A DNA stretch of 64,000 nt from the NCBI GenBank assembly GCA_001403755.1, contig CYUH01000015.1:38588-102587 (forward strand). The letters are read 5' to 3'. Position numbers and translations under genes: made by a program. Each line of letters opens with the position of its first letter. Position 1 is the first letter of the stretch. The notes beneath the pieces were generated by a model. It searched no databases and was not told the origin of the DNA. It saw only the letters and a program-made list of their open reading frames with translations. Shown here piece after piece: positions 34,336-43,732 of the stretch. Origin of the DNA: Chryseobacterium senegalense (GTDB lineage: Bacteria; Bacteroidota; Bacteroidia; Flavobacteriales; Weeksellaceae).

Positions 34336-36726
34336 TTACTTCCTGATTTTAAAGTACTTTGTACTTCTAGCCCAAGTGGATACGGAAGTAAAAGCTACAA
34401 CACTAATTGAACTGATTGGCATCAAAATCGCAGCGAAAATGGGAGACATATGACCGGTGACAGCAAATCCTAAACCGATGATGTTGTACATAAAACTGAT
34501 CCCAAAAGTGAATTTTACAATTCGCATCGCATCTTTCGAAAACAGCAAATACCTATCAAAAAGTTCAAGTTTATCCCCAGACATAATGACATCCGAAGAA
34601 GGCGTGAAAGAATTGGTGTCGTCAGCAATGGCGATTCCTACATTGCTTTGTTTTAGAGCTCCGGCATCATTCAATCCATCACCGAGCATCGCAACTTTAT
34701 GTTGCTGGTCCTGTAGATTCTTAATATAATTCAACTTATCTTCCGGACTTTGGTTGAATGCCATTCCCCCAACATTGGGTATCATAGATTTTAGTTGGTT
34801 TTCTTCCGAGGAATTGTCGCCGCTGAGAATGTGGATTTCATAGGAATTTAACTTCTGAAACAACGAATTCAAATTTGCCCGGTATTCATTTTTGAAAATA
34901 TATTTTCCTAAAAACTCGTCGTTTTTACTGATGTAAACTGCTGTTTCTAAGTTTTCGGAGACTTTCCCAACCAATTTCGCAGATCCTATTTTATAATGAT
35001 TTCCCCGAACCATGGCTTCGTAACCTTTCCCTGGAATTTCCCTGAAGTTTTCAATTGGAAAATATTCATCATTCACCTCCAAAAATTCATAAATTGATTT
35101 CGATAATGGATGATTAGAATTTTTAAATAAACTTTTAATATTTTTTAAATCAAATTCATGGAGTTCAGCGCCTTCATATTTAATGTTTGATTTTTTGTGA
35201 TGGGTAATGGTTCCGGTTTTATCGAAAACCAAGGTGTCGATTTTCGAAAGTTTTTCAATCGTGAGGGTATCCTTTACATAAAATTTATTTCTGCCCAAAA
35301 TCCTCATGACATGTCCGAAAGTAAATGGAGCGGAAAGTGCTAAAGCGCAAGGACAAGCGATAATAAGAATCGCTGCAACTACCTGAAACATTTTTTCGAA
35401 ATCGATTCTTCCCCAATATATTCCGGCAATTAATGTGATGCCTAAAATAATGAAAGTGAAGTATTTGGAGATTTCATTTGTTAAAGTGTCGAGCCCGGTT
35501 TCGTATTTTTTGAATGCTTCCTTATTCCAAAGTTGAGTCAAATAACTTTGGTTTACCGTTTTGATGACTTCTAGTTCCAGCGCAGAACCTAATTGTTTTC
35601 CACCGGCAAAAATCTTGTCGCCAGGTTTTTTCGGAATTGAAGCACTTTCACCAGTGATAAAACTGTTGTCGATGTTTCCTTCACCATTAATTAAAATACC
35701 ATCTATAGGGATAATTTCCTGGTTTCTCACCATAATTCTATCCCCGATTTGCAACTCCGAAAGCAAAATATTTTCTTGCTTTCCTTTGAAATCAACTTTT
35801 GTTACAGCGATCGGGTAAAAAGATTTGTAATCTCTGTCGTAGGCCAATGCGCTATACGTTCTTTTTTGGAAAACTTTTCCGAGCAGCATGAAAAATAAAA
35901 GTCCACACAGCGTATCAAAATATCCGGCTCCATAATCTGTGACAACCTCGTAAATACTGCGCCCGTAAAGCATGATGATTCCCAAAACAATCGGTACATC
36001 AATATTCACTATTTTATTTTTCAAGCCATACCAAGCAGATTTAAAATAATCTGAAGCGGAATAAAAAACCACGGGAGTTGCCAAAAGAAACATGATGAAA
36101 CGGAACAAATTCTTGTAAGTTTCCATCCAGTAATCCGTAGTTCCTGCCCATTGGCTCGTATATTCCGGCAAGCTGAAAAACATTCCATTCCCGAAAGCAA
36201 AACCGGCAATTGCCAATTTAATAAGCAAAGTTTTATCGAGGAATTCTTCTTTTTTGTCGGCAGTTTCCAAGTTTACAACCGGTTTGTAACCTAAATTGGT
36301 GAGAAATTTTGCTAGTTCGCTGAGTTTCAGTTCTTCGTGGTTGAAAGAAATTTGAACGTTTTTCCTTGTGAAATTTACTTGGGAATAATGAATATTCGGA
36401 TTCAAAGTATGCAAACTTTCTAACAGCCAAATGCAGGAAGAGCAATGGATCACCGGTATTTTGAAAGTGACAAGACTGGTTTTGCCCTCGGAGAAATCGG
36501 TTACTGTACTGAAAATTTCTGGCGTATCAAGGTAGTCGAATTGTGAGGTCTGCTCGTTATCTGGTCGAATTCCCGACCGCTTATTGAGTTCGTAGAAATT
36601 ACTTAAATTGTTGATATTCAGTATTTCATACACGGATTTACACCCATTGCAACAGAAGATTTTATCATCAAATGCAATGCGTTCTTTCTCAATATTCTGG
36701 CCACAATGAAAACAGTTTTTAGACAC
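34336..36726 (-). CDS. CcoI/FixI-type copper P1B-ATPase
   Basis: A 796-residue heavy-metal P-type ATPase. It starts with a cysteine-rich zinc-ribbon-like segment (CFHCGQNIE, CCNGCKSVYE), then a ferredoxin-like metal-binding domain with HCSSCIWLLE near residue 95. The membrane CPC motif is ACPCALALSAP near residue 453, the phosphorylated aspartate is in DKTGTITHHK, and GDGLNDAGAL closes the P domain. It supplies copper for CcoN assembly. The cytochrome genes follow after a 115-base gap containing a promoter. A TAATTTTG -7 element lies at 36747-36754. Confidence 0.93.
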   Translation of the reverse strand: MSKNCFHCGQNIEKERIAFDDKIFCCNGCKSVYEILNINNLSNFYELNKRSGIRPDNEQTSQFDYLDTPEIFSTVTDFSEGKTSLVTFKIPVIHCSSCIWLLESLHTLNPNIHYSQVNFTRKNVQISFNHEELKLSELAKFLTNLGYKPVVNLETADKKEEFLDKTLLIKLAIAGFAFGNGMFFSLPEYTSQWAGTTDYWMETYKNLFRFIMFLLATPVVFYSASDYFKSAWYGLKNKIVNIDVPIVLGIIMLYGRSIYEVVTDYGAGYFDTLCGLLFFMLLGKVFQKRTYSALAYDRDYKSFYPIAVTKVDFKGKQENILLSELQIGDRIMVRNQEIIPIDGILINGEGNIDNSFITGESASIPKKPGDKIFAGGKQLGSALELEVIKTVNQSYLTQLWNKEAFKKYETGLDTLTNEISKYFTFIILGITLIAGIYWGRIDFEKMFQVVAAILIIACPCALALSAPFTFGHVMRILGRNKFYVKDTLTIEKLSKIDTLVFDKTGTITHHKKSNIKYEGAELHEFDLKNIKSLFKNSNHPLSKSIYEFLEVNDEYFPIENFREIPGKGYEAMVRGNHYKIGSAKLVGKVSENLETAVYISKNDEFLGKYIFKNEYRANLNSLFQKLNSYEIHILSGDNSSEENQLKSMIPNVGGMAFNQSPEDKLNYIKNLQDQQHKVAMLGDGLNDAGALKQSNVGIAIADDTNSFTPSSDVIMSGDKLELFDRYLLFSKDAMRIVKFTFGISFMYNIIGLGFAVTGHMSPIFAAILMPISSISVVAFTSVSTWARSTKYFKIRK

Positions 36727-36765
36727 TTTCCTATAAATTTGACTTGCAAAATTATGATAAATAAA

Positions 36766-36797
36766 TTTGTCTCTGGGGTTTAAAAAACCTATTTTTG
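36766..36797 (+). promoter_or_regulatory. promoter of the Crp/Fnr regulator
   Basis: TTTG (36766-36769) and TATTTTTG (36790-36797) with a 20-base spacer match the Bacteroidota consensus closely. The ATG lies 20 bases beyond. Confidence 0.7.
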
Positions 36798-36817
36798 CTG
36801 ATAAATGTCATAAAATA

Positions 36818-37531
36818 ATGTCTTTAGAAAAACAAACGCTCATTGAAGAAAATTTACAAAAAGTTTTCAGTGACGAATCCTTCAAAGAAATGCTCTCCCT
36901 GGAAGATTTTACTGCATACCTTTCCGCAAAACAAACTCTTAAATTTCATAAAGGAGAAACCATCTTCGAGGATGGTGGAACCCCAAATGGTGTTTATTTT
37001 TTAAGCAAAGGAACCGCAAAATTGTCGAAACAAGGGGTTTATGGCAAGGAACAAATTCTGAGATTCATAAAAGAAGGCGATTTAATTGGTTACCGATCTT
37101 TGCTTTGTGGCGAAGATTTTCAGGCAAAAGCTGAAGCAATGACCGAGGTGGAAGCACAGTTTTTACCTTCTGATATTTTCCTTCATCTTTTAGAAGTAGC
37201 GCCTAGACTTTCATTTGTAATGCTTCAGAAAATTGCTTTCGAATTGGGCGAGTCTGCAAACACCGTAACTTTCCTTGCACAAAAGACCGTTCGAGAAAGA
37301 TTGGCGGAGATTCTTTTGCTCCTGGAACAAAAACTGGGAACGGATCCGGAGGGCTTCATCAAAATTTCATTAACCAGAGAAGAAATTGCAAACATCATCG
37401 GAACCGCTACCGAAAGTGCGATTCGATTAATTTCAGAATTTAAACAAGATGGTTTGATTGAAGTTGAAGGTAGAAATCTAAAAATACTAAATCACGATAA
37501 ACTCATTAAGTTAGGTCACGTTGTGATGTGA
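36818..37531 (+). CDS. Crp/Fnr family transcriptional regulator
   Basis: A 237-residue regulator with an N-terminal cyclic-nucleotide-like beta-roll (FEDGGTPNGVYFLSKGTAKL) and a C-terminal winged helix (LTREEIANIIGTATESAIRL). The recognition helix keeps the Glu and Arg that contact the T-G-A half-site in Crp/Fnr. Only one cysteine is present, so it cannot hold an Fnr-type 4Fe-4S cluster. It is divergent to ccoI, which makes it the natural candidate regulator of the cbb3 locus. The ATG at 36818 fits the promoter just upstream. Confidence 0.88.
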   Translation: MSLEKQTLIEENLQKVFSDESFKEMLSLEDFTAYLSAKQTLKFHKGETIFEDGGTPNGVYFLSKGTAKLSKQGVYGKEQILRFIKEGDLIGYRSLLCGEDFQAKAEAMTEVEAQFLPSDIFLHLLEVAPRLSFVMLQKIAFELGESANTVTFLAQKTVRERLAEILLLLEQKLGTDPEGFIKISLTREEIANIIGTATESAIRLISEFKQDGLIEVEGRNLKILNHDKLIKLGHVVM

Positions 37532-37591
37532 TTTTAGAGGTGTTCTACGCCAAAAACCATTTCATAATATTCATTTTTAATAAAAGAAACC

Positions 37592-38407
37592 ATGTCTGTA
37601 CATTCTGAAATAAAAAAAATTACCACCGAAACTTTGCGAAAAATGAAATTCGACAAAGAAAAAATCACCATGCTTACTGCATACGATTATACGACCGCAA
37701 AAATGGTAGATGCCGGTGGTGTAGATTCTATCCTGATCGGAGATTCAGCGGCAAACGTGATGGCGGGTTTCGAAACTACTTTGCCTATTACGCTTGATCA
37801 ATTGATTTATCATACGCAATGCGTTGTTCGTGGTGTGGAAAGAGCGCTGATTGTTGCTGATTTACCCTTTGGTTCCTACCAAAGCAATTCTGAAAAAGCA
37901 CTGGAATCTGCTGTGAGAATGATGAAAGAAGGTGGTGCTCATGCGGTAAAAATCGAAGGGGGAGTAGAAATTCAAAAATCGATTAAGAAAATAGTGAACG
38001 CCGGAATTCCTGTGATGGGACATTTGGGACTAACGCCTCAATCTATTTACCAGTTCGGAACTTATAAAGTGAGAGCCAAAGAAGATGCAGAAGCGGAAAA
38101 ATTGCTTTCCGATGCTAAACTTTTGGAAGAGTTGGGATGTTTTGCTTTGGTTCTAGAGAAAATCCCTGCGGACTTGGCGAAAAAAGTATCAGAAAGCATC
38201 AGTATTCCAACCATCGGAATTGGTGCCGGACCAGATTGCGACGGACAAGTGCTCGTGTACCAGGATATGGTCGGAATGAACCAAGGTTTTTCACCGAAAT
38301 TTTTAAGAAGATATCTCGATTTATATACCGAAATTACCGGAGCTGTTTCACAATATGTAAAAGACGTGAAAGCTGTTGATTTCCCTAAGAAAAATGAAAG
38401 TTATTAA
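37592..38407 (+). CDS. panB: ketopantoate hydroxymethyltransferase PanB
   Basis: A 271-residue enzyme that makes ketopantoate from 2-oxoisovalerate and methylenetetrahydrofolate, the first committed step of pantothenate and CoA synthesis. [20 protein letters not shown] near residue 30, the metal aspartates in IGDSAANVM and [11 protein letters not shown], and GHLGLTPQS are all present. [15 protein letters not shown] marks the C-terminal signature. It is followed directly by a small membrane gene with no gap. Confidence 0.95.
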   Translation: MSVHSEIKKITTETLRKMKFDKEKITMLTAYDYTTAKMVDAGGVDSILIGDSAANVMAGFETTLPITLDQLIYHTQCVVRGVERALIVADLPFGSYQSNSEKALESAVRMMKEGGAHAVKIEGGVEIQKSIKKIVNAGIPVMGHLGLTPQSIYQFGTYKVRAKEDAEAEKLLSDAKLLEELGCFALVLEKIPADLAKKVSESISIPTIGIGAGPDCDGQVLVYQDMVGMNQGFSPKFLRRYLDLYTEITGAVSQYVKDVKAVDFPKKNESY

Positions 38408-38737
38408 ATGAATACCAATACTCAAACCATACAAGGAATATTATCAATTGCAGCATTACTCTGCCTGATTGTAGGATTTTTCAATTTGTTTTCCCCAGAA
38501 ATCAATGATTTGCTTTACAATAAAATATTTTATGTTTTAATCGGCGCAAGTTTCATTTTTCAAGCTCCAACATTGTTGAATAAAAATTTCATTTATCCAA
38601 TGTATGCTGCTGCGGCATTGTGTATTATTGGTGCGTTTTTACCTGAAAATTCCCAATTTTCTGCTATTAAAACCATTGGACTTTTCGCGGGTGTAATTAT
38701 GTCGATTTTTAATAGACCGCGACAGATAAGAAATTAA
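38408..38737 (+). CDS. small four-helix membrane protein
   Basis: A 109-residue hydrophobic protein with four predicted helices and very short loops. It starts at the base after the panB stop, so it is likely co-translated. I recognise no family and see no catalytic residues. A bidirectional hairpin at 38737-38759 overlaps its end. Confidence 0.6.
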   Translation: MNTNTQTIQGILSIAALLCLIVGFFNLFSPEINDLLYNKIFYVLIGASFIFQAPTLLNKNFIYPMYAAAALCIIGAFLPENSQFSAIKTIGLFAGVIMSIFNRPRQIRN

Positions 38738-38759
38738 AAATCAGTAATTTCCTGATTTT
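38737..38759. terminator. hairpin between convergent genes
   Basis: AAAATCAG (38737-38744) pairs with CTGATTTT (38752-38759). It lies across the stop codons of two convergent genes and could end both transcripts, though the stem is AT-rich. Confidence 0.5.
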
Positions 38760-39199
38760 AAAATTTCCTCAAAGTAATTTACCAATAGCACCCGCTCTGC
38801 TTTGGTGAGATTGGCTTCCGGATGTTGCGCAACGTAACCCGGGAAAGGCATGGAGTAATCTTTTACTGCATGTATACTATTTTCCAACATATTACGCTTT
38901 AAGTAGGAATTGAATTTTCTCCATTCAGAGAAATTCAAGTGCTCCCGTCCTTCATTGATGTGGTGCTGTACCGACCACGAAATTGGCGCTACATAAGCAT
39001 ATTTTGGATAAACAGTTTCGTTGCTGTGGCAATCGTAACAAGCTTTTTTCAAGATTTGCCGAACGTTTTTGGGAGTATTGTAAACCGTAACGAAATTTTC
39101 TTTTTGATTCACAGGTTTTAAAGTTCTGTCCACCGGAATGAATTGGATGACTGCAAAAATGATCAACGACCAGTAAACAATTTTCTTGAAAGTTTTCAT
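38741..39199 (-). CDS. haem-binding domain protein (cytochrome c-like)
   Basis: A 152-residue protein with an N-terminal membrane anchor (IVYWSLIIFAVIQFIPV) and the haem c motif CYDCHSNETVYP near residue 55. It fits the haem-binding domain family of Bacteroidota, where SWSVQHHINEGREHLNFSEW follows. The protein should face the periplasm and carry one haem. The redox partner is not evident. Its ATG shares one base with the stop of the upstream Ig-like gene, so the two are probably translated together. Confidence 0.82.
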   Translation of the reverse strand: MKTFKKIVYWSLIIFAVIQFIPVDRTLKPVNQKENFVTVYNTPKNVRQILKKACYDCHSNETVYPKYAYVAPISWSVQHHINEGREHLNFSEWRKFNSYLKRNMLENSIHAVKDYSMPFPGYVAQHPEANLTKAERVLLVNYFEEILKSGNY

Positions 39200-40887
39200 T
39201 AAGGTTGATTGGAAATTGGAGTGGTGGTGATGGTTTTTTCTGTAGATTCTTCTGCGGGAACGGTTGGTTTTTCCTCAGTCTTTTTCAAATCCCAAGTTTC
39301 GCGAACTTCCCATAATGGACGGATTTCTACCGGTTTTTCGAATACGTAAACATCTTCTGCAAATTCTAATTTCCCGAAATCTGCCGAATCCCAAATTCCG
39401 TTTTCGTTATTATCGACCAAGATCCGTAATTTATATTTTCCGGGTTTTAAAGAATTCAATGTCAAAACATTCTCTTTTCCGTATCTGGAATAGGCGACAG
39501 TGCCGTTTTCGCTAAGCAGTTGAACCCAAAATTTCTGCGAAGGAGCATTGGTGATTGTCAACACAAATGTTCCGTAATTCTCCACTTTATCGGATTCAAA
39601 ATCAAACCGATAAGATTTCGCAATGGTTTCATAAAACGAAGAAATACTTTCTTTCGGAACTGTCAACGAATATTTTTTTCCTTCTTTAAAACTGGATTTT
39701 ATATGAATTTCATAAGGATTGTTGTCGGAAATTTTTGCGGTAAATTCCTGTTTTATGCTATCCGAAGTCAGCGACCATTTTTCAGGCTGAATTTGATCAA
39801 TAAAATAATTCGAACTGATCACAAAATCCTGATTGGGCGGCAACAAATTTCCTTTTGCATTGCTAATCGACATTTCATTTCTCGCATTGTAGCGATAGAA
39901 GACCGAAACAGTATCTTGTTTTTTGCCATCGTCGTAGCTGAATTTCAGATTTTCGCTGCTTTCTATTCCGATGTTTTGTTTTTTTGCATCAAACCAGATC
40001 GTGATTGAATCTGATTTTGGTGTATGAGTAACCTTGTAATCTTGCAGTTTTTCATTTATTGAAAATACTTTGACATTTTCCGGATTGCCTTCGAAAGTCA
40101 TTAGAATTCCTCCGGCAGTTTCTTTCATTTCAACGTATTTTTGCTCTTTCCGGGATGGAAAAAGATTGATCTTAAGGCCTGAAATGTTTTTATCTAATGA
40201 TACTTTTTCTTTTAAAAAACCAATATTTTCTTTTCCCGGATCATAGACAGAATTGGAATTTTCGTCGTCGAATGCGATAATATGGTAATTTCCCGGCGAC
40301 AGATAATTGAGTTCGAAATAGCCATCGGGATCAGCTTTGGTGATGTAGTATGGTTTTTGGCGGTAATTCATCGTGTCTTTTTCCTGATAAAGTCCAACGA
40401 CCAAATTCGATTCTTCCGGATTTTTCTTTCTATCTTCAATCAAGCTTTCCAGCTCTCCGCTGATGTACAAATCGTCAATTTTTTCTCCGGTAGAAAACGC
40501 AAAATTATAATAAGGAAGCGCATTTCCTTCGTTATTATCAACAATGGAATTTCCGAAATTGAAATTATAGGTTGTGTTGGCTTGCAAAGTATCTTCCCAC
40601 TTAATCAGCAAATATTTATTAGCCATTCCGGAAGGAATTATTTTGGTCATTTTTTTCAACGGTGGCGAAATAATCAATTGTTTGTTGATATCTCTCAGCG
40701 TAATATATTCATCAAAATCGATGCGCAATTCTTTGATGTCTCGCGGAACATTCACGCGAGCCGTATCAATATTAGAACTTATAACTTTCGGGGGAATCGA
40801 ATCTTTTGCACCGCCAACCGGTGATCCAACGCGTGCGCAGGACAGCAAAATAAAATTGAGAATGACAAGAAAACACAATTTCTTCAT
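39199..40887 (-). CDS. Ig-like domain lipoprotein
   Basis: A 562-residue exported lipoprotein. The signal peptide ends in FILLSCARVG with the lipobox cysteine near residue 17. An N-terminal Ig-like domain begins GGAKDSIPPKVISSNIDT, as in the SbsA_Ig family seen in Bacteroidota, and carboxypeptidase-regulatory-like repeats occur around DGYFELNYLSPGNYHIIAFD and SLKPGKYKLRILVDNNENG. It is probably on the cell surface or in the periplasm; the ligand is unknown. The ATG at 40887 is preferred because it opens straight into the signal peptide. Confidence 0.78.
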   Translation of the reverse strand: MKKLCFLVILNFILLSCARVGSPVGGAKDSIPPKVISSNIDTARVNVPRDIKELRIDFDEYITLRDINKQLIISPPLKKMTKIIPSGMANKYLLIKWEDTLQANTTYNFNFGNSIVDNNEGNALPYYNFAFSTGEKIDDLYISGELESLIEDRKKNPEESNLVVGLYQEKDTMNYRQKPYYITKADPDGYFELNYLSPGNYHIIAFDDENSNSVYDPGKENIGFLKEKVSLDKNISGLKINLFPSRKEQKYVEMKETAGGILMTFEGNPENVKVFSINEKLQDYKVTHTPKSDSITIWFDAKKQNIGIESSENLKFSYDDGKKQDTVSVFYRYNARNEMSISNAKGNLLPPNQDFVISSNYFIDQIQPEKWSLTSDSIKQEFTAKISDNNPYEIHIKSSFKEGKKYSLTVPKESISSFYETIAKSYRFDFESDKVENYGTFVLTITNAPSQKFWVQLLSENGTVAYSRYGKENVLTLNSLKPGKYKLRILVDNNENGIWDSADFGKLEFAEDVYVFEKPVEIRPLWEVRETWDLKKTEEKPTVPAEESTEKTITTTPISNQP

Positions 40888-40915
40888 TGAAATGTTTTGA
40901 ACAAAATTAAGAAAA

Positions 40916-42196
40916 TTATTCGCTGTACGATTCATTATTGGTGTTTAGCGAATCTGTAGCGTTCGGAATTTTCGCTGCTTCCGTGTCAGTCATGATTTTC
41001 TGGAACTTTTCTTTCTCCACCGGGAAATTCTCAAACAGGCCGGAAAGCGCCAACGATGTGTAAACTCGATTCGAATATTTGTTTCCGATTGCGATAATGG
41101 TAACATTGGACTTTAGCAAATGTGCAAAAACAGAATTGGTTCCGTGCCACCAACCGTTATGATAAGTGAGTTTTTCGTTATTATCGAAAACTTTCATCCG
41201 GAAACCGAGTCCGTAATTATTTATCCCAGGTCTTTCGTTGCTGTGTGGTTCAAAAACCATCTTTTTTAAATCTTCTTTCAGGAAATTTTCAGCGAACAAT
41301 GCTTTAGAAAAATTCAGCAAATCCCGAGGAGTCGTGTACACGTTTTTGTCCCCATAAATAAAATCAAGCCGGTCGTAAGGATAAACCCGCGGACCTCTCT
41401 GGTAAAAGGATTTCGCAGATCTTTCCATATCTTTTTCCTGAAGAATATACGTCTTTTTCATCTTCAGCGGTCGGAAAACCATTTGCTGCATCGCTTCGGG
41501 AAAAGGAGTTTTCGTAATTTTTTCTATCAGCAAAGCCAACAATGCGTAATTGGTATTGCAATACATAAATCCTGTATTGGTCGGTCGTGCGAGTTCTGGT
41601 TGATAACGAATCAGAAGATTTAGCACATCTTGATTGCTGATGTGCTTTTTGGTAAGTTCTGCAGGTTGTGGCTGGATTTTTTCAATGAAATGCTCATATT
41701 TCGGCAAGCCGCTTCTTTGGGATAGCAAAGAGAAAATCGTGACATCCGGATAAGGGAATTTCGGGAAGAATTTTGTGATGGGATCATCCAGTTTCAGTTG
41801 GCCGGCTTCAACTAATTTCATCGTTGCCATCGCAGTAATCGATTTCGAGATGGAGGCAACGTGAAGCGCAATGGTATCATTAATTGGAACTTGCTGATGA
41901 TCTTGTGCAAAACCGCGGTAGCTTTCGTAGAGAATTTGGTCGCCTTTTGCAACTAAAAATCCGCCCCACAAATCGCCTTTTTCCCAAACTTTCCGGTAGT
42001 AATTATCAATCACTGAAACGATCGAATCTTTGTTTTTTAGCTTGCTGTCTTTATTTTTGAAAACATCATCCAGATCTACGTTCCCGTAATTGGGCAAAGT
42101 GGTTTTTTGCTGGGTTTCTGCGGAATTTTCTTTTTTGCACGAAACAAGAGAACAACAAAGAATTACAAGGAAAAATAATCTGCGGGATAACTTCAT
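40916..42196 (-). CDS. serine hydrolase, class C beta-lactamase fold lipoprotein
   Basis: A 426-residue exported protein of the beta-lactamase/transpeptidase-like family. The lipobox is in CCSLVSCKKEN. The catalytic SxxK is in ASISKSITAM near residue 116, the YxN tyrosine in CNTNYALLA near residue 215, and the third motif HNGWWHG near residue 345. Such proteins may be peptidases or esterases rather than true beta-lactamases. Full length. It is 28 bases from the Ig-like gene and may be co-transcribed with it. Confidence 0.87.
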   Translation of the reverse strand: MKLSRRLFFLVILCCSLVSCKKENSAETQQKTTLPNYGNVDLDDVFKNKDSKLKNKDSIVSVIDNYYRKVWEKGDLWGGFLVAKGDQILYESYRGFAQDHQQVPINDTIALHVASISKSITAMATMKLVEAGQLKLDDPITKFFPKFPYPDVTIFSLLSQRSGLPKYEHFIEKIQPQPAELTKKHISNQDVLNLLIRYQPELARPTNTGFMYCNTNYALLALLIEKITKTPFPEAMQQMVFRPLKMKKTYILQEKDMERSAKSFYQRGPRVYPYDRLDFIYGDKNVYTTPRDLLNFSKALFAENFLKEDLKKMVFEPHSNERPGINNYGLGFRMKVFDNNEKLTYHNGWWHGTNSVFAHLLKSNVTIIAIGNKYSNRVYTSLALSGLFENFPVEKEKFQKIMTDTEAAKIPNATDSLNTNNESYSE

Positions 42197-42285
42197 CTAA
42201 AAAAAATTTATGAAAAAAAATCTCCGCAAGATAAGGGATTTTGCTAAAATTTTAGAGTTGGAAACTCATAAAGAATTGTTAAGAA

Positions 42286-43215
42286 TTAGGGAAATTGGGC
42301 AAGTATTTTATCTACAATGATTTGCGCCAATTTTTCCTTGCTTTGTATCGTCCAGCCTGCGATATGTGGCGTTACGATGGCATTTTCCGATTGTAATAAG
42401 TATTCTAAATCTTCATTTTTCTCAGCGATATTTTCGAAAGATGGTTTCTCGAATTCCAAAACATCGAGGCAAGAGGCTTTTATTTTTCCGGTTTTCATCG
42501 CTTTTACCAAATCTTTCGTATTCACATTTTCTCCTCTGGCGGTATTGATGAAATAGAAGTTTTTCTTCATTCCGGAAATCAGCTCCTCGTTAAAAATATA
42601 CCGCGTCTTGGGAGTGATTGGCAGGTGGAGACTCAAGATATCCGCTTCCTCCTGAAGTTGTTTTAATGAAACTTGGGTTGCAAATTCATCGGAAAGATTG
42701 GGTAAAATATCATTGAAAATCACCTTTACTCCAAAACCCGACAGTCTTTTTGCCACGGCTTTTCCCATGTTTCCGTAACCGATAATGCCGAAGGTTTTTC
42801 CCAGAAGTTCGTCACCGCGGTTTTCTTCCCGTTTCCAAATTCCGTTTTTCACTTCATTGGATGCGATGAAGAGTCGGTTCATCAAAATCAAAAGCATTCC
42901 CAATACGTGTTCCGCTACAGCATCGCGGTTTCCTTCGGGTGAACTGATCAATGATATTCCGGATTTTGTCGCAAATTCGCCATCGATATTTTCCATTCCG
43001 GCACCGACTCTGGCAATGAATTTCAGATTCCTCCCGTGTTCGATCAAGTTACGGTCAATGGGGATTCTGCTGCGGATAATGATGCCGTTGTACGTATCTA
43101 TTTTTTTTAAAACTTCATCGTAAGACGAGGTGAAATCATCATCAATTTCGAAACCTTTGGCAGAAAGTTGTTCGGTAATGAGCGGATGATTTTTATCCAG
43201 TTGAAGGATTTTCAT
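42286..43215 (-). CDS. D-2-hydroxyacid dehydrogenase
   Basis: A 309-residue NAD-dependent dehydrogenase of the D-isomer family, closest in form to 3-phosphoglycerate dehydrogenase. The dinucleotide motif GIIGYGNMGKAVAKRL is near residue 144, the catalytic arginine is in NTARGENVN, and the Glu-His pair is in CLDVLEFEKP and VTPHIAGWT. It lacks the C-terminal ACT domain of regulated SerA. Substrate cannot be fixed from sequence; phosphoglycerate or glyoxylate/hydroxypyruvate are the options. It stops one base after the thioesterase gene in the operon. Confidence 0.88.
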   Translation of the reverse strand: MKILQLDKNHPLITEQLSAKGFEIDDDFTSSYDEVLKKIDTYNGIIIRSRIPIDRNLIEHGRNLKFIARVGAGMENIDGEFATKSGISLISSPEGNRDAVAEHVLGMLLILMNRLFIASNEVKNGIWKREENRGDELLGKTFGIIGYGNMGKAVAKRLSGFGVKVIFNDILPNLSDEFATQVSLKQLQEEADILSLHLPITPKTRYIFNEELISGMKKNFYFINTARGENVNTKDLVKAMKTGKIKASCLDVLEFEKPSFENIAEKNEDLEYLLQSENAIVTPHIAGWTIQSKEKLAQIIVDKILAQFP

Positions 43216-43216
43216 T

Positions 43217-43732
43217 TTATTCTGAAAATAGTTTTTTTAATTCTACGGATTCAGAAGGTTTCATTCTTCCGGAAAGGATTAATGAAAGTTCTTTTCTTCT
43301 CAAAGCCGCATCAAATCTAAGTTTCTCTTCTTCGGTTTCCGGTTCTATTTTAGGAATCGGAATCGGACGGTTGAATTCATCTACCGCAACAAATGTATAA
43401 ATTCCTTCGTTCGTATGAGTTTTGGTTTGATTAATAGGATCATCCAACCAAACATCTACATAAATTTCCATGGATGTAGAAAATGCCCGGGAAACCTTGG
43501 ATTCCAACACCACTATTCCGCCTTCCGGAATCGGATGATTAAAAGAAACATGATTCACAGAAGCCGTTACCACACGTCTTTCGCAATGTCTCGCCGCCGA
43601 AATCGATGCGCAACGATCCATTCTCGCGAGCAGTTCGCCTCCAAAAAGATTTCGGAGTGAGTTGGTTTCGTTGGGCAAAACGATATTTGTCATTACCGTT
43701 AATGATTCTGAGGCTTTCTTGATTTTTTCCAT
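43217..43732 (-). CDS. acyl-CoA thioesterase, hotdog fold
   Basis: A 171-residue cytoplasmic thioesterase of the YciA/BACH type. The helix and strand NETNSLRNLFGGELLARMD, with the conserved aspartate, and VNHVSFNHPIPEGGIVVLES are typical. The family hydrolyses medium- to long-chain acyl-CoA. Its ATG lies 34 bases inside the preceding HU-like gene on the same strand, and the dehydrogenase follows immediately, making a three-gene leftward operon. Confidence 0.88.
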   Translation of the reverse strand: MEKIKKASESLTVMTNIVLPNETNSLRNLFGGELLARMDRCASISAARHCERRVVTASVNHVSFNHPIPEGGIVVLESKVSRAFSTSMEIYVDVWLDDPINQTKTHTNEGIYTFVAVDEFNRPIPIPKIEPETEEEKLRFDAALRRKELSLILSGRMKPSESVELKKLFSE

